Assembly: GCF_011761265.1 (NCBI RefSeq)
Contig: NZ_JAAOZB010000001.1
Coordinates: 1,364,001 to 1,428,000 of the forward strand
DNA: 64,000 nt
Direction: 5' to 3'
Source of the DNA: Microbacterium halimionae
GTDB lineage: Bacteria; Actinomycetota; Actinomycetes; Actinomycetales; Microbacteriaceae
Positions 56,163 to 64,000 of this stretch are shown here, piece by piece. The notes beneath the pieces were generated by a model. It was not told where the DNA came from. It was given only the letters and a program-made list of their open reading frames with translations, and ran no database searches. The translations under genes and the position numbers were made by a program. Within the stretch, counting starts at the first letter, position 1. Every line of letters starts with the position of its first letter.

Positions 56163-57736
56163 CCGGCAAACTCTCGTTGTTCGCGGTCTTCTGGCGACAC
56201 GAGTATCGCGCGCACCGACATGACCGCGCCCGCGATGAGCAAGGCGCACGCCAAGCCGGCGATTACTATGGTCGTGCCCGCGGGGAGCGAGGAACTATGG
56301 AAGATCCAATTCGTAAGGGCGCCCCGCCACTGGGCCCAAAGATCATCGCCATAAAAGTAGATCCCTGAGACGGCGAGTCCGAAAAAAGCCATGAATACTG
56401 ATGCGGCAATAGTCCCGAGGCCCAGCGCAACTCGGGCAGATCGTTCGCGCACGATATTAGAGATTGCAAGCGCCGCGAGAGCAAGGCCCAAAACGATAAA
56501 CGGATAGAAATAGCGCCCGTGCAAACCTCGATATTCAGTTGTTTCCGCGTACGCACCCCAACTGACCCGTAGCATCAGAATGGCGCTCACCACAATTGGT
56601 GACGCGAGTATCGCGGCTGTGCGAAGAGTGTTCTTTCGACGAAGTAATCCGGTGACTACCAGGACGACGCAGGTGACCGTGGCGAAATCTACGAGGATCT
56701 GCGGAAGAGGCGCGTTCACACGCCCGAACCAGCCCCAGAAGGTCGCCGATGTCACCCGCCACATCTCGTCGATGAAGTCGAGGATGCTGGGGCCTGTGCC
56801 CGGTGCCCAGGTCGTATCGCTGAGCAGATATCCGTAGGGCTGGAGAGTCCCGAAAAGCACGATATTTCGAATCCACCACCACTGACCGAACACGAGGGAA
56901 ACCAGCAATGGCCACGTCGCTTGCCACAATCGCTGTGGCCACGCGCGAGGGTGTCGGGCCCCAAAGATCAAGGCGAGCACTACCAACACTCCGTACGCGA
57001 GAAGAGTCCCCTTAGCCAAACCCGTGATCCCGAAAGCGATCCCGAGGCCCAGAAGAACGGATCTTCTGCGGTCACCGCAGAGGATCTTGATGCTCAGCCA
57101 AGCGACGATCGATCCCATCAGAATCGCAAAAGTATCGTTGTTGGTCACCCCGAGCATCTGAGCAAAACCCGGCACGACGAAGATCCCCATTGCGGCGACA
57201 ATTCCCGCTTTTCGCGATCGCGTCAGCGTGCGCGTCGCGCTCCAGGCAAGCCACACCAGGGGCGAGGCGAGTACCGCACCCAAGAGCCGTGCCAGTAAAA
57301 CCGCTTGGTCCCAGCGCCAGTCCTGGGCGTCAAAGACGTTGACGACGCCCGCCGCAATGACGTAGTAGAGCGGCGGATGCTGCGTCATCTGATCAACTCG
57401 GTCGCTGGCATTTGGATACTGCGTGGCGAGGTCGCTAAGTATGCTTCGTTCCGAAGGTGCTTCTTCCCACTCGTCAGAGAGAAGCGTTACGTATTCTGGT
57501 ATTCGAGCCTCGCCGGGGTCTGGCCAAGAGAGGTCGTTGGCAACGCGCAGCACGCTGGAAAGGTGAGATGTCTCATCGGGGGCAAGTAGCGGCGGTGTGA
57601 GAATACTCCAGGTGGCGCAGACGAAAATGAGTGCGGCCGTCAGCACCCAGACGAGAAGCGGTGCTCGCTCTGTCAACGGGGGCTGAGGGAGCTCGCTGGG
57701 ATCCCTTGAGTCGACGGCGCGGAGCGTAGATCGCAT
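56159..57736 (-). CDS. DUF2142-type polytopic membrane protein
   Basis: This protein of about 525 residues has roughly eleven hydrophobic helices and the DUF2142 hallmark region after the first helix: LLAPDETSHLSSVLRVAN, then DQMTQHPPLYYVIAAG and AQDWRWDQAVLLARLLGA. The Asp-Glu pair in APDETSH is placed like the catalytic acidic residues of GT-C glycosyltransferases. A function as a polyprenyl-phosphate-sugar-dependent transferase is inferred. I chose ATG 57736, four bases after AAGGAGA. A paralog is at 62347-63996. Confidence 0.85.
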   Translation of the reverse strand: MRSTLRAVDSRDPSELPQPPLTERAPLLVWVLTAALIFVCATWSILTPPLLAPDETSHLSSVLRVANDLSWPDPGEARIPEYVTLLSDEWEEAPSERSILSDLATQYPNASDRVDQMTQHPPLYYVIAAGVVNVFDAQDWRWDQAVLLARLLGAVLASPLVWLAWSATRTLTRSRKAGIVAAMGIFVVPGFAQMLGVTNNDTFAILMGSIVAWLSIKILCGDRRRSVLLGLGIAFGITGLAKGTLLAYGVLVVLALIFGARHPRAWPQRLWQATWPLLVSLVFGQWWWIRNIVLFGTLQPYGYLLSDTTWAPGTGPSILDFIDEMWRVTSATFWGWFGRVNAPLPQILVDFATVTCVVLVVTGLLRRKNTLRTAAILASPIVVSAILMLRVSWGAYAETTEYRGLHGRYFYPFIVLGLALAALAISNIVRERSARVALGLGTIAASVFMAFFGLAVSGIYFYGDDLWAQWRGALTNWIFHSSSLPAGTTIVIAGLACALLIAGAVMSVRAILVSPEDREQREFAG

Positions 57737-57740
57737 GCGC

Positions 57741-57747
57741 TCTCCTT
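57741..57747 (-). promoter_or_regulatory. Ribosome binding site of the DUF2142 gene
   Basis: AAGGAGA on the minus strand, four bases before ATG 57736. It favours this start over the frame beginning at 57772. Confidence 0.7.
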
Positions 57748-57920
57748 GAGGAGTCTGTGAGGGACAAGTCAAGCTTGGAGCTTGTGCGGGTCGTGGTGCG
57801 TTCGAGGTACTCGTGCGAGGCCATCGGCTAGGATACTACCGGCTGCTGCGTGAGAAGAGCTGGCATTGCTCTACTAGGCCGCAGCTCTGTTTTCGTTCGG
57901 TACATGATCTGAAAGTCATA

Positions 57921-59021
57921 ATGCGCCTGTTCATCCAAATTCCCTGTTTGAACGAAGAAGAGACTCTTCCGATGGTGTTAAAGGGGATACCGACTCAGAT
58001 CGACGGTATCGACGAAATTCACATTCTTGTGGTGGACGACGGCTCGACCGATGCGACCGTCGAGGTAGCGCGTCAACTCGGTGTCGAACACTTTGTCTTC
58101 CATACCCGCAATATGGGGCTAGCGCGCTCCTTCCGCGACGGGGTTGATTATGCGCTCCAGCACGGAGCGGACATCGTTGTGAATACGGACGGCGACAATC
58201 AGTACCCACAGGAGCGAATCGCAGATCTCGTTGCCCCGATACTGCGCGGCGAGGCAGATATCGTCATCGGTGATCGCCAAACAAAGACGATCGAGCATTT
58301 TTCTGCGTTCAAGAAACTTATGCAAAGCGTCGGAAGTCGAGTCGTGAACTTCGCCGCCGAAACAGACCTGCCCGACGCCGCGAGTGGGTTTCGTGCCTAT
58401 TCGCGTGAGTCACTCATCCGGCTGAACGTTGTGACTCAGTTCAGCTATTGCATGGAGACGATCATCCAGGCAGGAAACAAGCGCCTGCGGATTTACAGCG
58501 TTCCGATCAGAACCAACCCCAAAACGCGGGAATCTCGGCTCTTCAAGAACATTTTCCAGCACATGGCCCGTTCCGCTCAGGCGATTATGCGCAGCTATGT
58601 GATGTTCAAACCACATGCGCTGTTCGTGAGCCTCGCAATCGCTTTCTTCATCGCGGCAGCAATTCCTTTTGGGCGGTTTCTTGTTCTTAGCTGGCTAGGA
58701 GTGGCGGGAAGTCATATCCAGTCGCTTGTGTTCGGATCGGCCATGCTGGTTGGTGGATTGCTCAGTCTTGCGCTCATCGTGATTTCCGACATGATCCGCA
58801 CAAATCGCACACTGCTCGAGGATTCTCTCGAGCGACTGAAACTTTTGCAGTACTCGGCTGACCGAGTCATTAATCCCAACACCTCAGTGCATGAAGAGGT
58901 GGCTCAGCATCCCTCATTGCCCGTCAGCGTGCGCGCCGCCGAGTCGTTCATCGCTCGTGCGGAGAGGACTAGTGATGTCGCAGGAGCAGCTTCCGCTGAA
59001 CAAGCTGCCCCGCGCCGCTAG
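57921..59021 (+). CDS. Family 2 glycosyltransferase with C-terminal membrane helices (DPM-like)
   Basis: This protein of about 366 residues starts RLFIQIPCLNEEETLPMVLK and has IHILVVDDGSTDATVEVARQ, ADIVVNTDGDNQYPQERIAD (DxD) and ASGFRAYSRESLIRLNVV. It ends in two hydrophobic segments (ALFVSLAIAFFIAAAIPFG, VFGSAMLVGGLLSLALIVI). This is the GT2 DPM/ArnC type, likely making a polyprenyl-phosphate sugar. ATG 57921 was chosen over the upstream frame from 57813. It is the first gene of the rightward nitroreductase block, 33 bp before the next gene. Confidence 0.88.
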   Translation: MRLFIQIPCLNEEETLPMVLKGIPTQIDGIDEIHILVVDDGSTDATVEVARQLGVEHFVFHTRNMGLARSFRDGVDYALQHGADIVVNTDGDNQYPQERIADLVAPILRGEADIVIGDRQTKTIEHFSAFKKLMQSVGSRVVNFAAETDLPDAASGFRAYSRESLIRLNVVTQFSYCMETIIQAGNKRLRIYSVPIRTNPKTRESRLFKNIFQHMARSAQAIMRSYVMFKPHALFVSLAIAFFIAAAIPFGRFLVLSWLGVAGSHIQSLVFGSAMLVGGLLSLALIVISDMIRTNRTLLEDSLERLKLLQYSADRVINPNTSVHEEVAQHPSLPVSVRAAESFIARAERTSDVAGAASAEQAAPRR

Positions 59022-59044
59022 TCGACACTCGCCATCCAAATATC

Positions 59045-59050
59045 AGGAGA
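59045..59050 (+). promoter_or_regulatory. Ribosome binding site for a TTG start
   Basis: AGGAGA followed by four bases and TTG at 59055. It supports the rare TTG start of the nitroreductase-family gene. Confidence 0.7.
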
Positions 59051-59054
59051 CCCG

Positions 59055-60128
59055 TTGCTGAATACGCTCAAGAACATCGCGAAGGATCTGCTCGCAATTA
59101 CATGGATTCGGCGTATCTATGAGCTTGTCAATCGGATCGTCCTCGAATCTTTCGGATCAAGTCGATTTTTGACGCACTTTTGGTATTTCGTAAGCTTTCT
59201 GACATTCAACCGAGAGCAGTCGGCGGTACTGCGTGGTCGCCGTGATTACTACCGCAATAAGCGACGCGATCGACTCTCCCATGTGGAATTGCGGCGCAAT
59301 ATTCATCGCCTGGAGAAGGGCCTGATCATGCGCCCGCGACGTGATGTCTTTGCGCGGGATTACATCACCGAGACCATCGAGTTCTACGAGGACGCAGTCG
59401 CGCAGCACCAATCGGCACCAGCCTCGATGGAGGCAAGCGAAATGGCATGGGCACATGACGTGCTTGCCGAGTACTTTCGCGTCAGCGCGAGAACCGACGC
59501 GACGGTGGAAGCTGCGCGGGAGCGATTCGATAGTGCGCACTTCATTGGAGAGTTCAGCGGCAAGATTCCGCATGTGAAAGAGCATCTTTCTGATATCGAG
59601 TTCGATGCTCTTGAGCGGCTGGTTCGCCAGCGGCGAAGTGTTCGTTGGTTTGAGCAGAAGCCCGTGCCGCGGGAGCTCTTCGATAAAGCGCTTCTCATTG
59701 CACGCCAGGCGCCGACGGCCTGCAACCGGCTCCCCTATGAGTTCCGCATCTTTGACGAGCCAGCCGCTGTGCGCCGGGTGTCGTCCATTCCGTTCGGGGC
59801 TGCTGGCTATGGCGACAACATCCCCTCGATCGTCGTTGTCGTTGGAAAGCTGGAGTCGTACTTCAGCCCCCGTGATCGCCACGCGATCTACGTCGACAGT
59901 TCCCTCGCCGCGATGCAGTTCATCCTCGGTCTTGAGACTCTTGGGCTCAGTTCCACGGTTATCAACTGGCCCGATTTTGAGCCACTAGAACGCAAGATGC
60001 AAAAGGAACTGAAGCTCCGACTTTCGGATCGCGTCGTGATGCTTATCGCCGTGGGGTATGCAGATCCCGAGGGGCAAGTTCCGTACTCGCAGAAGAAGGA
60101 ACTCGATACCTTCCGCCGATTCAACTAG
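59055..60128 (+). CDS. Nitroreductase-family protein with N-terminal extension
   Basis: The predicted protein has 357 residues. The first ~190 are helical and basic (YELVNRIVLESF, RRDYYRNKRRDRLSHVELRR). The C-terminal ~165 look like an FMN-dependent nitroreductase: RLVRQRRSVRWFEQKPVPRE, ARQAPTACNRLPYEFRIFDE, then SLAAMQFILGLETLGLSSTV and VMLIAVGYADPEG. The family reduces diverse substrates with FMN and NAD(P)H or F420-like donors; the substrate here is unknown. Its place between a DPM-like GT2, a UPF0104 protein and a pyruvyl transferase suggests a tailoring role on the glycan or its lipid carrier, by inference. It starts with TTG after AGGAGA. Confidence 0.85.
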   Translation: MLNTLKNIAKDLLAITWIRRIYELVNRIVLESFGSSRFLTHFWYFVSFLTFNREQSAVLRGRRDYYRNKRRDRLSHVELRRNIHRLEKGLIMRPRRDVFARDYITETIEFYEDAVAQHQSAPASMEASEMAWAHDVLAEYFRVSARTDATVEAARERFDSAHFIGEFSGKIPHVKEHLSDIEFDALERLVRQRRSVRWFEQKPVPRELFDKALLIARQAPTACNRLPYEFRIFDEPAAVRRVSSIPFGAAGYGDNIPSIVVVVGKLESYFSPRDRHAIYVDSSLAAMQFILGLETLGLSSTVINWPDFEPLERKMQKELKLRLSDRVVMLIAVGYADPEGQVPYSQKKELDTFRRFN

Positions 60129-60143
60129 TTTCGGCCGATCCAA

Positions 60144-61112
60144 ATGGTGAATAATTCATCGCCCTGGTGGCGAAAACGTGCGCTGCGTTGGGGCATCACT
60201 GTGCTCGTGCTCGCCGCAGTGGGTTACTTCTTTGTCTCCTCGCTGTGGAGCAACTGGGATCAAATCTCGCAAAAACATCTTGAATTCGACTGGCTATGGG
60301 TTCTGGCAACTCTGATCTTCGCTCTTGCTGTGCCGCTTACTGGTCTACTTTGGGGCCGAATGGTGCGTGTACTTGAGCCCACCGCGCGTGTTTCCGCTGC
60401 CGAGGCGATAGCCGTGCAATGCGCTTCGTGGCTGCTCAAGTACATTCCTGGCCAAATCGGCTCCGTCCTGAACAAAGTTGTCTGGGCAGGAAAGAAAGGG
60501 GTGAGCCGATCTCTGATCGTCATCTCCTTCGTATATGAGAACGTCTATCTGCAGTTGGCTTCGATTGTGCCAAGTGCACTTATTCTGCTGGTGAGTCTTG
60601 GCCCTCGCATTTTTGGTGACAACGCGACTCTCCTCTTGCTTCCGCTGCTGGTGCTCGTGCCCCTGGTACTAATCCTGCATAAGCCGACATTCCGTAAGAT
60701 CGTGGGACTTGCGGCTCGACGCATCCTTAAGAAGGATGTTCCCGAAGGCTACTTTCTTAGCTCGCCGCAGACGCTCCGGTTCTTCGCGGAGTTTCTTCTC
60801 CCCAGGATTCTCAACGGAGTCGGTTTCGTACTGATCGCTGTGACAGTTTCTCGAATCAGCCCCGCGGAGTGGGTTCCATTCGCCGCGGCCTATGTGCTTG
60901 CAGGTGCCATAGGAATTCTCGCCTTCTTTGTGCCGAGCGGTCTCGGCGTTCGAGAGGCCATCATCGTTCTTGTTCTCACCCAGTATGTTCCCGTCGAGGA
61001 GGCAGTAATCATCAGTCTTCTCGCACGTCTCCTCAGCACCGTTGGTGACGCGCTTGTTGCGCTCATCTATGGCGGTGTCCGCCGCACGATACCTCTGGAG
61101 TACCGACCATGA
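60144..61112 (+). CDS. LPG-synthase-TM (UPF0104) membrane protein
   Basis: This 322-residue protein has about eight hydrophobic segments. Motifs typical of the lysylphosphatidylglycerol synthase membrane region / UPF0104 family are ASWLLKYIPGQIGSVLNKVV and AFFVPSGLGVREAIIVLVLT. It has no aminoacyl-transferase domain. Members are proposed flippases or lipid-linked sugar handlers; the exact activity is not established. It overlaps the next gene by 4 bp and follows the nitroreductase gene by 15 bp. Confidence 0.85.
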   Translation: MVNNSSPWWRKRALRWGITVLVLAAVGYFFVSSLWSNWDQISQKHLEFDWLWVLATLIFALAVPLTGLLWGRMVRVLEPTARVSAAEAIAVQCASWLLKYIPGQIGSVLNKVVWAGKKGVSRSLIVISFVYENVYLQLASIVPSALILLVSLGPRIFGDNATLLLLPLLVLVPLVLILHKPTFRKIVGLAARRILKKDVPEGYFLSSPQTLRFFAEFLLPRILNGVGFVLIAVTVSRISPAEWVPFAAAYVLAGAIGILAFFVPSGLGVREAIIVLVLTQYVPVEEAVIISLLARLLSTVGDALVALIYGGVRRTIPLEYRP

Positions 61113-62350
61113 CCTCTCCCAATATCGCCATCATTGGATCTGCTCTGTCGGGTAATAAGGGCGCGTCGGCGATGCTCGAAGCCGCTGTCCAGACGCTCTC
61201 CGAGCGCCTAGACAACCCGACGTTTACGTTGCTCAGCATGTATCCCGAAGAGGATGCAGCGCTCAATCCTTACCCGAACCTAAACATCGTGGCCGCAAAC
61301 GCAAAGCAGCTCGGCGTGACGATCAATTCGCTCGCGCTCGCGTACCGGGTTCTTCCATTTCTGCGCGGGGTCTTGCGTAGCCGGTCGGAGGCTATTCGTG
61401 CGTTGAGCGAGGCGGATATTCTTCTTGATCAAGGCGGAATTACGTTCACCGACGGACGCGAGAAGTTTTTGCTCTACAACATCGCCTCAATTCTTCCCGC
61501 GATCAACGTAAAAACCCCCGTTTTCAAATGCGCTCAGGCCGTCGGACCGTTTCGTAATCCCGTGAATCGATGGGCTTCTCGCACATTCCTGCCGAAGGTG
61601 CGTACGCTCGTCACTCGCGGCAGGATTACCCACGAGTATGCGGAGGGTCTCGGACTGAGCAATATTGTTGCCGGGGCCGACTACGCCTTCTCTCTTGAGC
61701 TGGCCGGCACTGAAGCGACGGATGTTTCGAATCAGATCGATCTCACGTTCTTCGATGAGGATGTGGTGGGTGTGTGCCCGAGCGTTGTGCTGCAGAAAAA
61801 GGTCGACGCGCGGGGAGGTGACTACGTCGGTCAGATGGTCGCTTTCATCGAACACCTTCGAAGCGAGGGAAAACGCGTGATGTTGATCCCTCACAGCGTT
61901 CGAACCGGAACAGAGAAAACACACAACAACGACTTGCCGTTGTGTCGTGCGATCCACTCGCGACTGCGGCTGGGTTCGGATTTGCTGTTCGTCGATCGCG
62001 AACTTACTTCGCAGCAGCTGAGGTTCCTGATTGGGCAGTGCTCGCTTTTTGTCGCCAGTCGGTTCCACGCGATGGTTTCCTCGCTCGCGATGGCAGTTCC
62101 CACACTCGTCATTGGCTGGAGTCATAAATATCGGGAAGTTCTTGAGATGTTTGAACTCGAGGACTGGGCATTCGGACATGACAAACTCACTCTTGACTAC
62201 TTGACTGAGCGTTTTTCAGAGCTCAGCGCTCAACGCGAAGCAGTAAAGGCAAAACTTGACTCACGTCTGCCGTCGGTGAAGGCACGGTCGGTCATGCAAG
62301 CAGACTTGATCGCTGACGTCGTCCGAACTTCCCGTGGTGTGAACGCGTGA
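61109..62350 (+). CDS. Polysaccharide pyruvyl transferase
   Basis: This 413-residue enzyme of the CsaB/PPT family adds a pyruvate ketal from phosphoenolpyruvate to a sugar. It shows NIAIIGSALSGNKGASAMLE, SEADILLDQGGITFTDG, FKCAQAVGPFRNPVNRW, GRITHEYAEGLGLSNIV and late SRFHAMVSSLAMAVPTLVIG (conserved RxHA active-site segment). It overlaps both neighbours by 4 bp. It is distinct from the pyruvyl transferase-like domain in the fusion at 31004. Confidence 0.92.
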   Translation: MTSPNIAIIGSALSGNKGASAMLEAAVQTLSERLDNPTFTLLSMYPEEDAALNPYPNLNIVAANAKQLGVTINSLALAYRVLPFLRGVLRSRSEAIRALSEADILLDQGGITFTDGREKFLLYNIASILPAINVKTPVFKCAQAVGPFRNPVNRWASRTFLPKVRTLVTRGRITHEYAEGLGLSNIVAGADYAFSLELAGTEATDVSNQIDLTFFDEDVVGVCPSVVLQKKVDARGGDYVGQMVAFIEHLRSEGKRVMLIPHSVRTGTEKTHNNDLPLCRAIHSRLRLGSDLLFVDRELTSQQLRFLIGQCSLFVASRFHAMVSSLAMAVPTLVIGWSHKYREVLEMFELEDWAFGHDKLTLDYLTERFSELSAQREAVKAKLDSRLPSVKARSVMQADLIADVVRTSRGVNA

Positions 62351-63996
62351 CTTCGCCCATGACGGATGCGCGGCTCGATCAGCCAGTGTCTAGAGCCTCT
62401 GAGCGACGCCTGAGAGCTCGTCGTGTAGCGGGACCGTCATGGTACTCAGTAGGAGTGGCTGCGATTACCGTTGCGACTTTCATTGTGCTCTTCGGCTGGG
62501 CGACAGCCACTGCGCCATTCACTACCGTCGACGAACCGCGCCATATGAATTCAGTTTTGCGGCTTATGCAAAACGGAGGCTGGCCAGCACCGAAGTCAGC
62601 GCCGATGCTCGAAGGCACAGCTTTGGCATCCCGAGAGGCAGGGCACCCCACCACGGGTGACGCGGTTAGCCCTCTTCCTTCTGCGAGCGAGCGCTCAGTC
62701 ATAACAGACAAGAACAAACCAAGTTCTCCCGAACAAATCGATTGGATGACTCAGCATCCTCCTGCGTATTATGCGATTGTCGCGGGTACGCTAACTGTGC
62801 TCGGCGCGCATGACTGGCGCTGGGATCAGCTGCTGCTGGGGATGCGACTGGTTTCAGCAACATTGGCCGCGCTAGCGGTGCCATTTGTGGCTGGTAGCGT
62901 GCGACGGATAACGAGATCGCGCGCAGCGGGAATTCTTGGCGGTGCGCTTCTTTTGGCGATTCCGCAGTATCACCACGTGCTTTCACTTGTCACCAACGAC
63001 GCGCTGGCCACCTTTCTTGGCGCGGCGCTCATGTACATCGTCGTTCGAGCGATGACAAAGCCGAAGCGCGTATTAACGCTTGCGCTGGTCGGCGGAGCGA
63101 CTCTGGGTCTCGCGTTGCTCGCGAAGGGCTTGCTGCTTGCTGCGATCCCTCTCGTGCTGGTTGGCTTCCTCATCGCAGGCTGGCGCGCATATGCTCAGCC
63201 GCTGCGGCGGTTGCTTCCGGCCGCGATCAGCATGGCTGTCGCGTTTGCGATCGGAGGCTGGTGGTGGCTTCGAAACATCATTGTTTTCGGTGTGCTTCAA
63301 CCGAGTGTTTTCGGAAGCGGAATTGACGAGGAGGAGCCTTCAGAAGAGTACAGCCTGAGTGGCTTCTTCATGAGAGTCATGGAGCGCCTAAACGAGACTA
63401 TGTGGGGTTCTTTCCGAGCCGAACTTGATCTTCCGGTAGTGCTCACCGCGACGGCAAGCATTGTCGCTCTGCTGAGCATCGTGTGTGCGCTCGTGTTTTC
63501 TCGTCGACGGCTCGCCTTAGCGGTGCTCCTTTTATATCCGCTCGCGACGATGGGAGTTATCACATTCCACGCGTGGGAAATCTTCTGGGATAACGGCACG
63601 ATTCGCGGAATTCAAGGGAGATATCTCTACGGCGGCTTGACCGCGCTCGCCGTCAGCATTGGCTTGTGCTGGACCATGGCGACTAGGCGCTCCCCTTCTT
63701 GGGTACGCGCGGCAAGCGCCGTCGTGCTAGTTGCGGGCGCGGGCATCGCTGGCATCGCAGGCTGGGCGTTCGGTTTCCATGTCCTATGGTCTGAGATGGG
63801 GTGGAACGCAATGCTCGATAGCGGCGCGGTGACGCTACCTGCTTTTGCCGCGGCTGTGGCCGTTGGCGCCATCGCGGGGGTGGCATCGATGATAGCTGTG
63901 GGTATCTGCGCAGCACGGCCCGCGGCCGGCATCGAGCGACTTGATCAAGACGCGATGTCGTCTCCGACCGAAGAACCTGAACAAAAATTGCTATGA
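62347..63996 (+). CDS. DUF2142-type polytopic membrane protein (paralog)
   Basis: This 549-residue protein has about eleven hydrophobic helices and the motif set of the paralog at 56159: TVDEPRHMNSVLRLMQN (Asp-Glu pair), DWMTQHPPAYYAIVAGTLTV and AHDWRWDQLLLGMRLVS. A GT-C-like role is inferred. It overlaps the pyruvyl transferase stop by 4 bp. Its own stop TGA (63994-63996) lies within ATGA, so the operon probably continues past the edge with a start at 63993. Confidence 0.85.
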   Translation: MTSPMTDARLDQPVSRASERRLRARRVAGPSWYSVGVAAITVATFIVLFGWATATAPFTTVDEPRHMNSVLRLMQNGGWPAPKSAPMLEGTALASREAGHPTTGDAVSPLPSASERSVITDKNKPSSPEQIDWMTQHPPAYYAIVAGTLTVLGAHDWRWDQLLLGMRLVSATLAALAVPFVAGSVRRITRSRAAGILGGALLLAIPQYHHVLSLVTNDALATFLGAALMYIVVRAMTKPKRVLTLALVGGATLGLALLAKGLLLAAIPLVLVGFLIAGWRAYAQPLRRLLPAAISMAVAFAIGGWWWLRNIIVFGVLQPSVFGSGIDEEEPSEEYSLSGFFMRVMERLNETMWGSFRAELDLPVVLTATASIVALLSIVCALVFSRRRLALAVLLLYPLATMGVITFHAWEIFWDNGTIRGIQGRYLYGGLTALAVSIGLCWTMATRRSPSWVRAASAVVLVAGAGIAGIAGWAFGFHVLWSEMGWNAMLDSGAVTLPAFAAAVAVGAIAGVASMIAVGICAARPAAGIERLDQDAMSSPTEEPEQKLL

Positions 63997-64000
63997 CAGC

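Noticed and set aside
63993..64000. Start of a further gene at the window edge
   Set aside because: ATG overlaps the DUF2142 stop as in the other junctions, but only eight bases are visible, so no feature is reported.

Overview
The window is high-GC actinobacterial DNA. Gene content and order point to the family Microbacteriaceae, with a Microbacterium-like relative most likely. The main pointers are an actinobacterial acyl-CoA carboxylase set with a small epsilon subunit, an LCP protein behind purK-purE, a fused RmlC-RmlD protein, and frequent GTG/TTG starts with 1-4 bp gene overlaps. This placement is inference from family content; no 16S rRNA or marker comparison was possible. I saw no tRNA, rRNA, CRISPR array, insertion sequence or phage gene.

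Region 1 (1-29 kb) is mostly housekeeping. It opens with the 3' end of an adenosine deaminase gene. A DUF559/AbiEi-like gene follows, bracketed by two long palindromes that share a 19-bp arm. Next is a complete mannitol PTS operon read leftward (IIB-like protein, HPr, EI, MtlA EIICB, MtlF EIIA, MtlD), with a divergent MtlR-type PRD regulator. Then come a GNAT acetyltransferase, a phosphohexomutase with purine nucleoside phosphorylase, an LpdA-like flavoprotein, maf with the biotinylated acyl-CoA carboxylase alpha subunit, an RNA m5U methyltransferase, and a response regulator / histidine kinase / kinase-like membrane protein trio. A palindrome-rich gene-free stretch (21053-21434) separates these from accE-accD, birA, a PH-domain membrane protein and purK-purE-LCP.

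Region 2 (about 28.1-64 kb, continuing past the edge) is a large cell-envelope polysaccharide locus. It contains a Wzm/Wzt ABC exporter, a polysaccharide pyruvyl transferase-like/GT2 fusion protein, a hexapeptide acyltransferase next to a G17 tract, and many glycosyltransferases. It also has a secreted 8-repeat SH3-like protein, dTDP-rhamnose synthesis (rmlA, rmlB, fused rmlCD), a Wzx-like flippase, several large polytopic membrane proteins (DUF6541, two DUF2142 paralogs, one unassigned), UDP-galactopyranose mutase, and an acyltransferase-3/SGNH O-acylase. The last run is an operon-like set of GT2, nitroreductase-family protein, LPG-synthase-TM (UPF0104) protein, stand-alone pyruvyl transferase and DUF2142 protein.

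Taken together, region 2 looks able to make dTDP-rhamnose and UDP-galactofuranose, assemble lipid-linked glycans, add pyruvyl ketals and acyl groups, export by one or both of two routes, and attach product to peptidoglycan through the LCP protein. The most unusual items are the pyruvyl transferase-like/GT2 fusion, the homopolymeric G tract, the near-identical 237-bp repeats in the secreted protein, and the nitroreductase/UPF0104/pyruvyl-transferase module.
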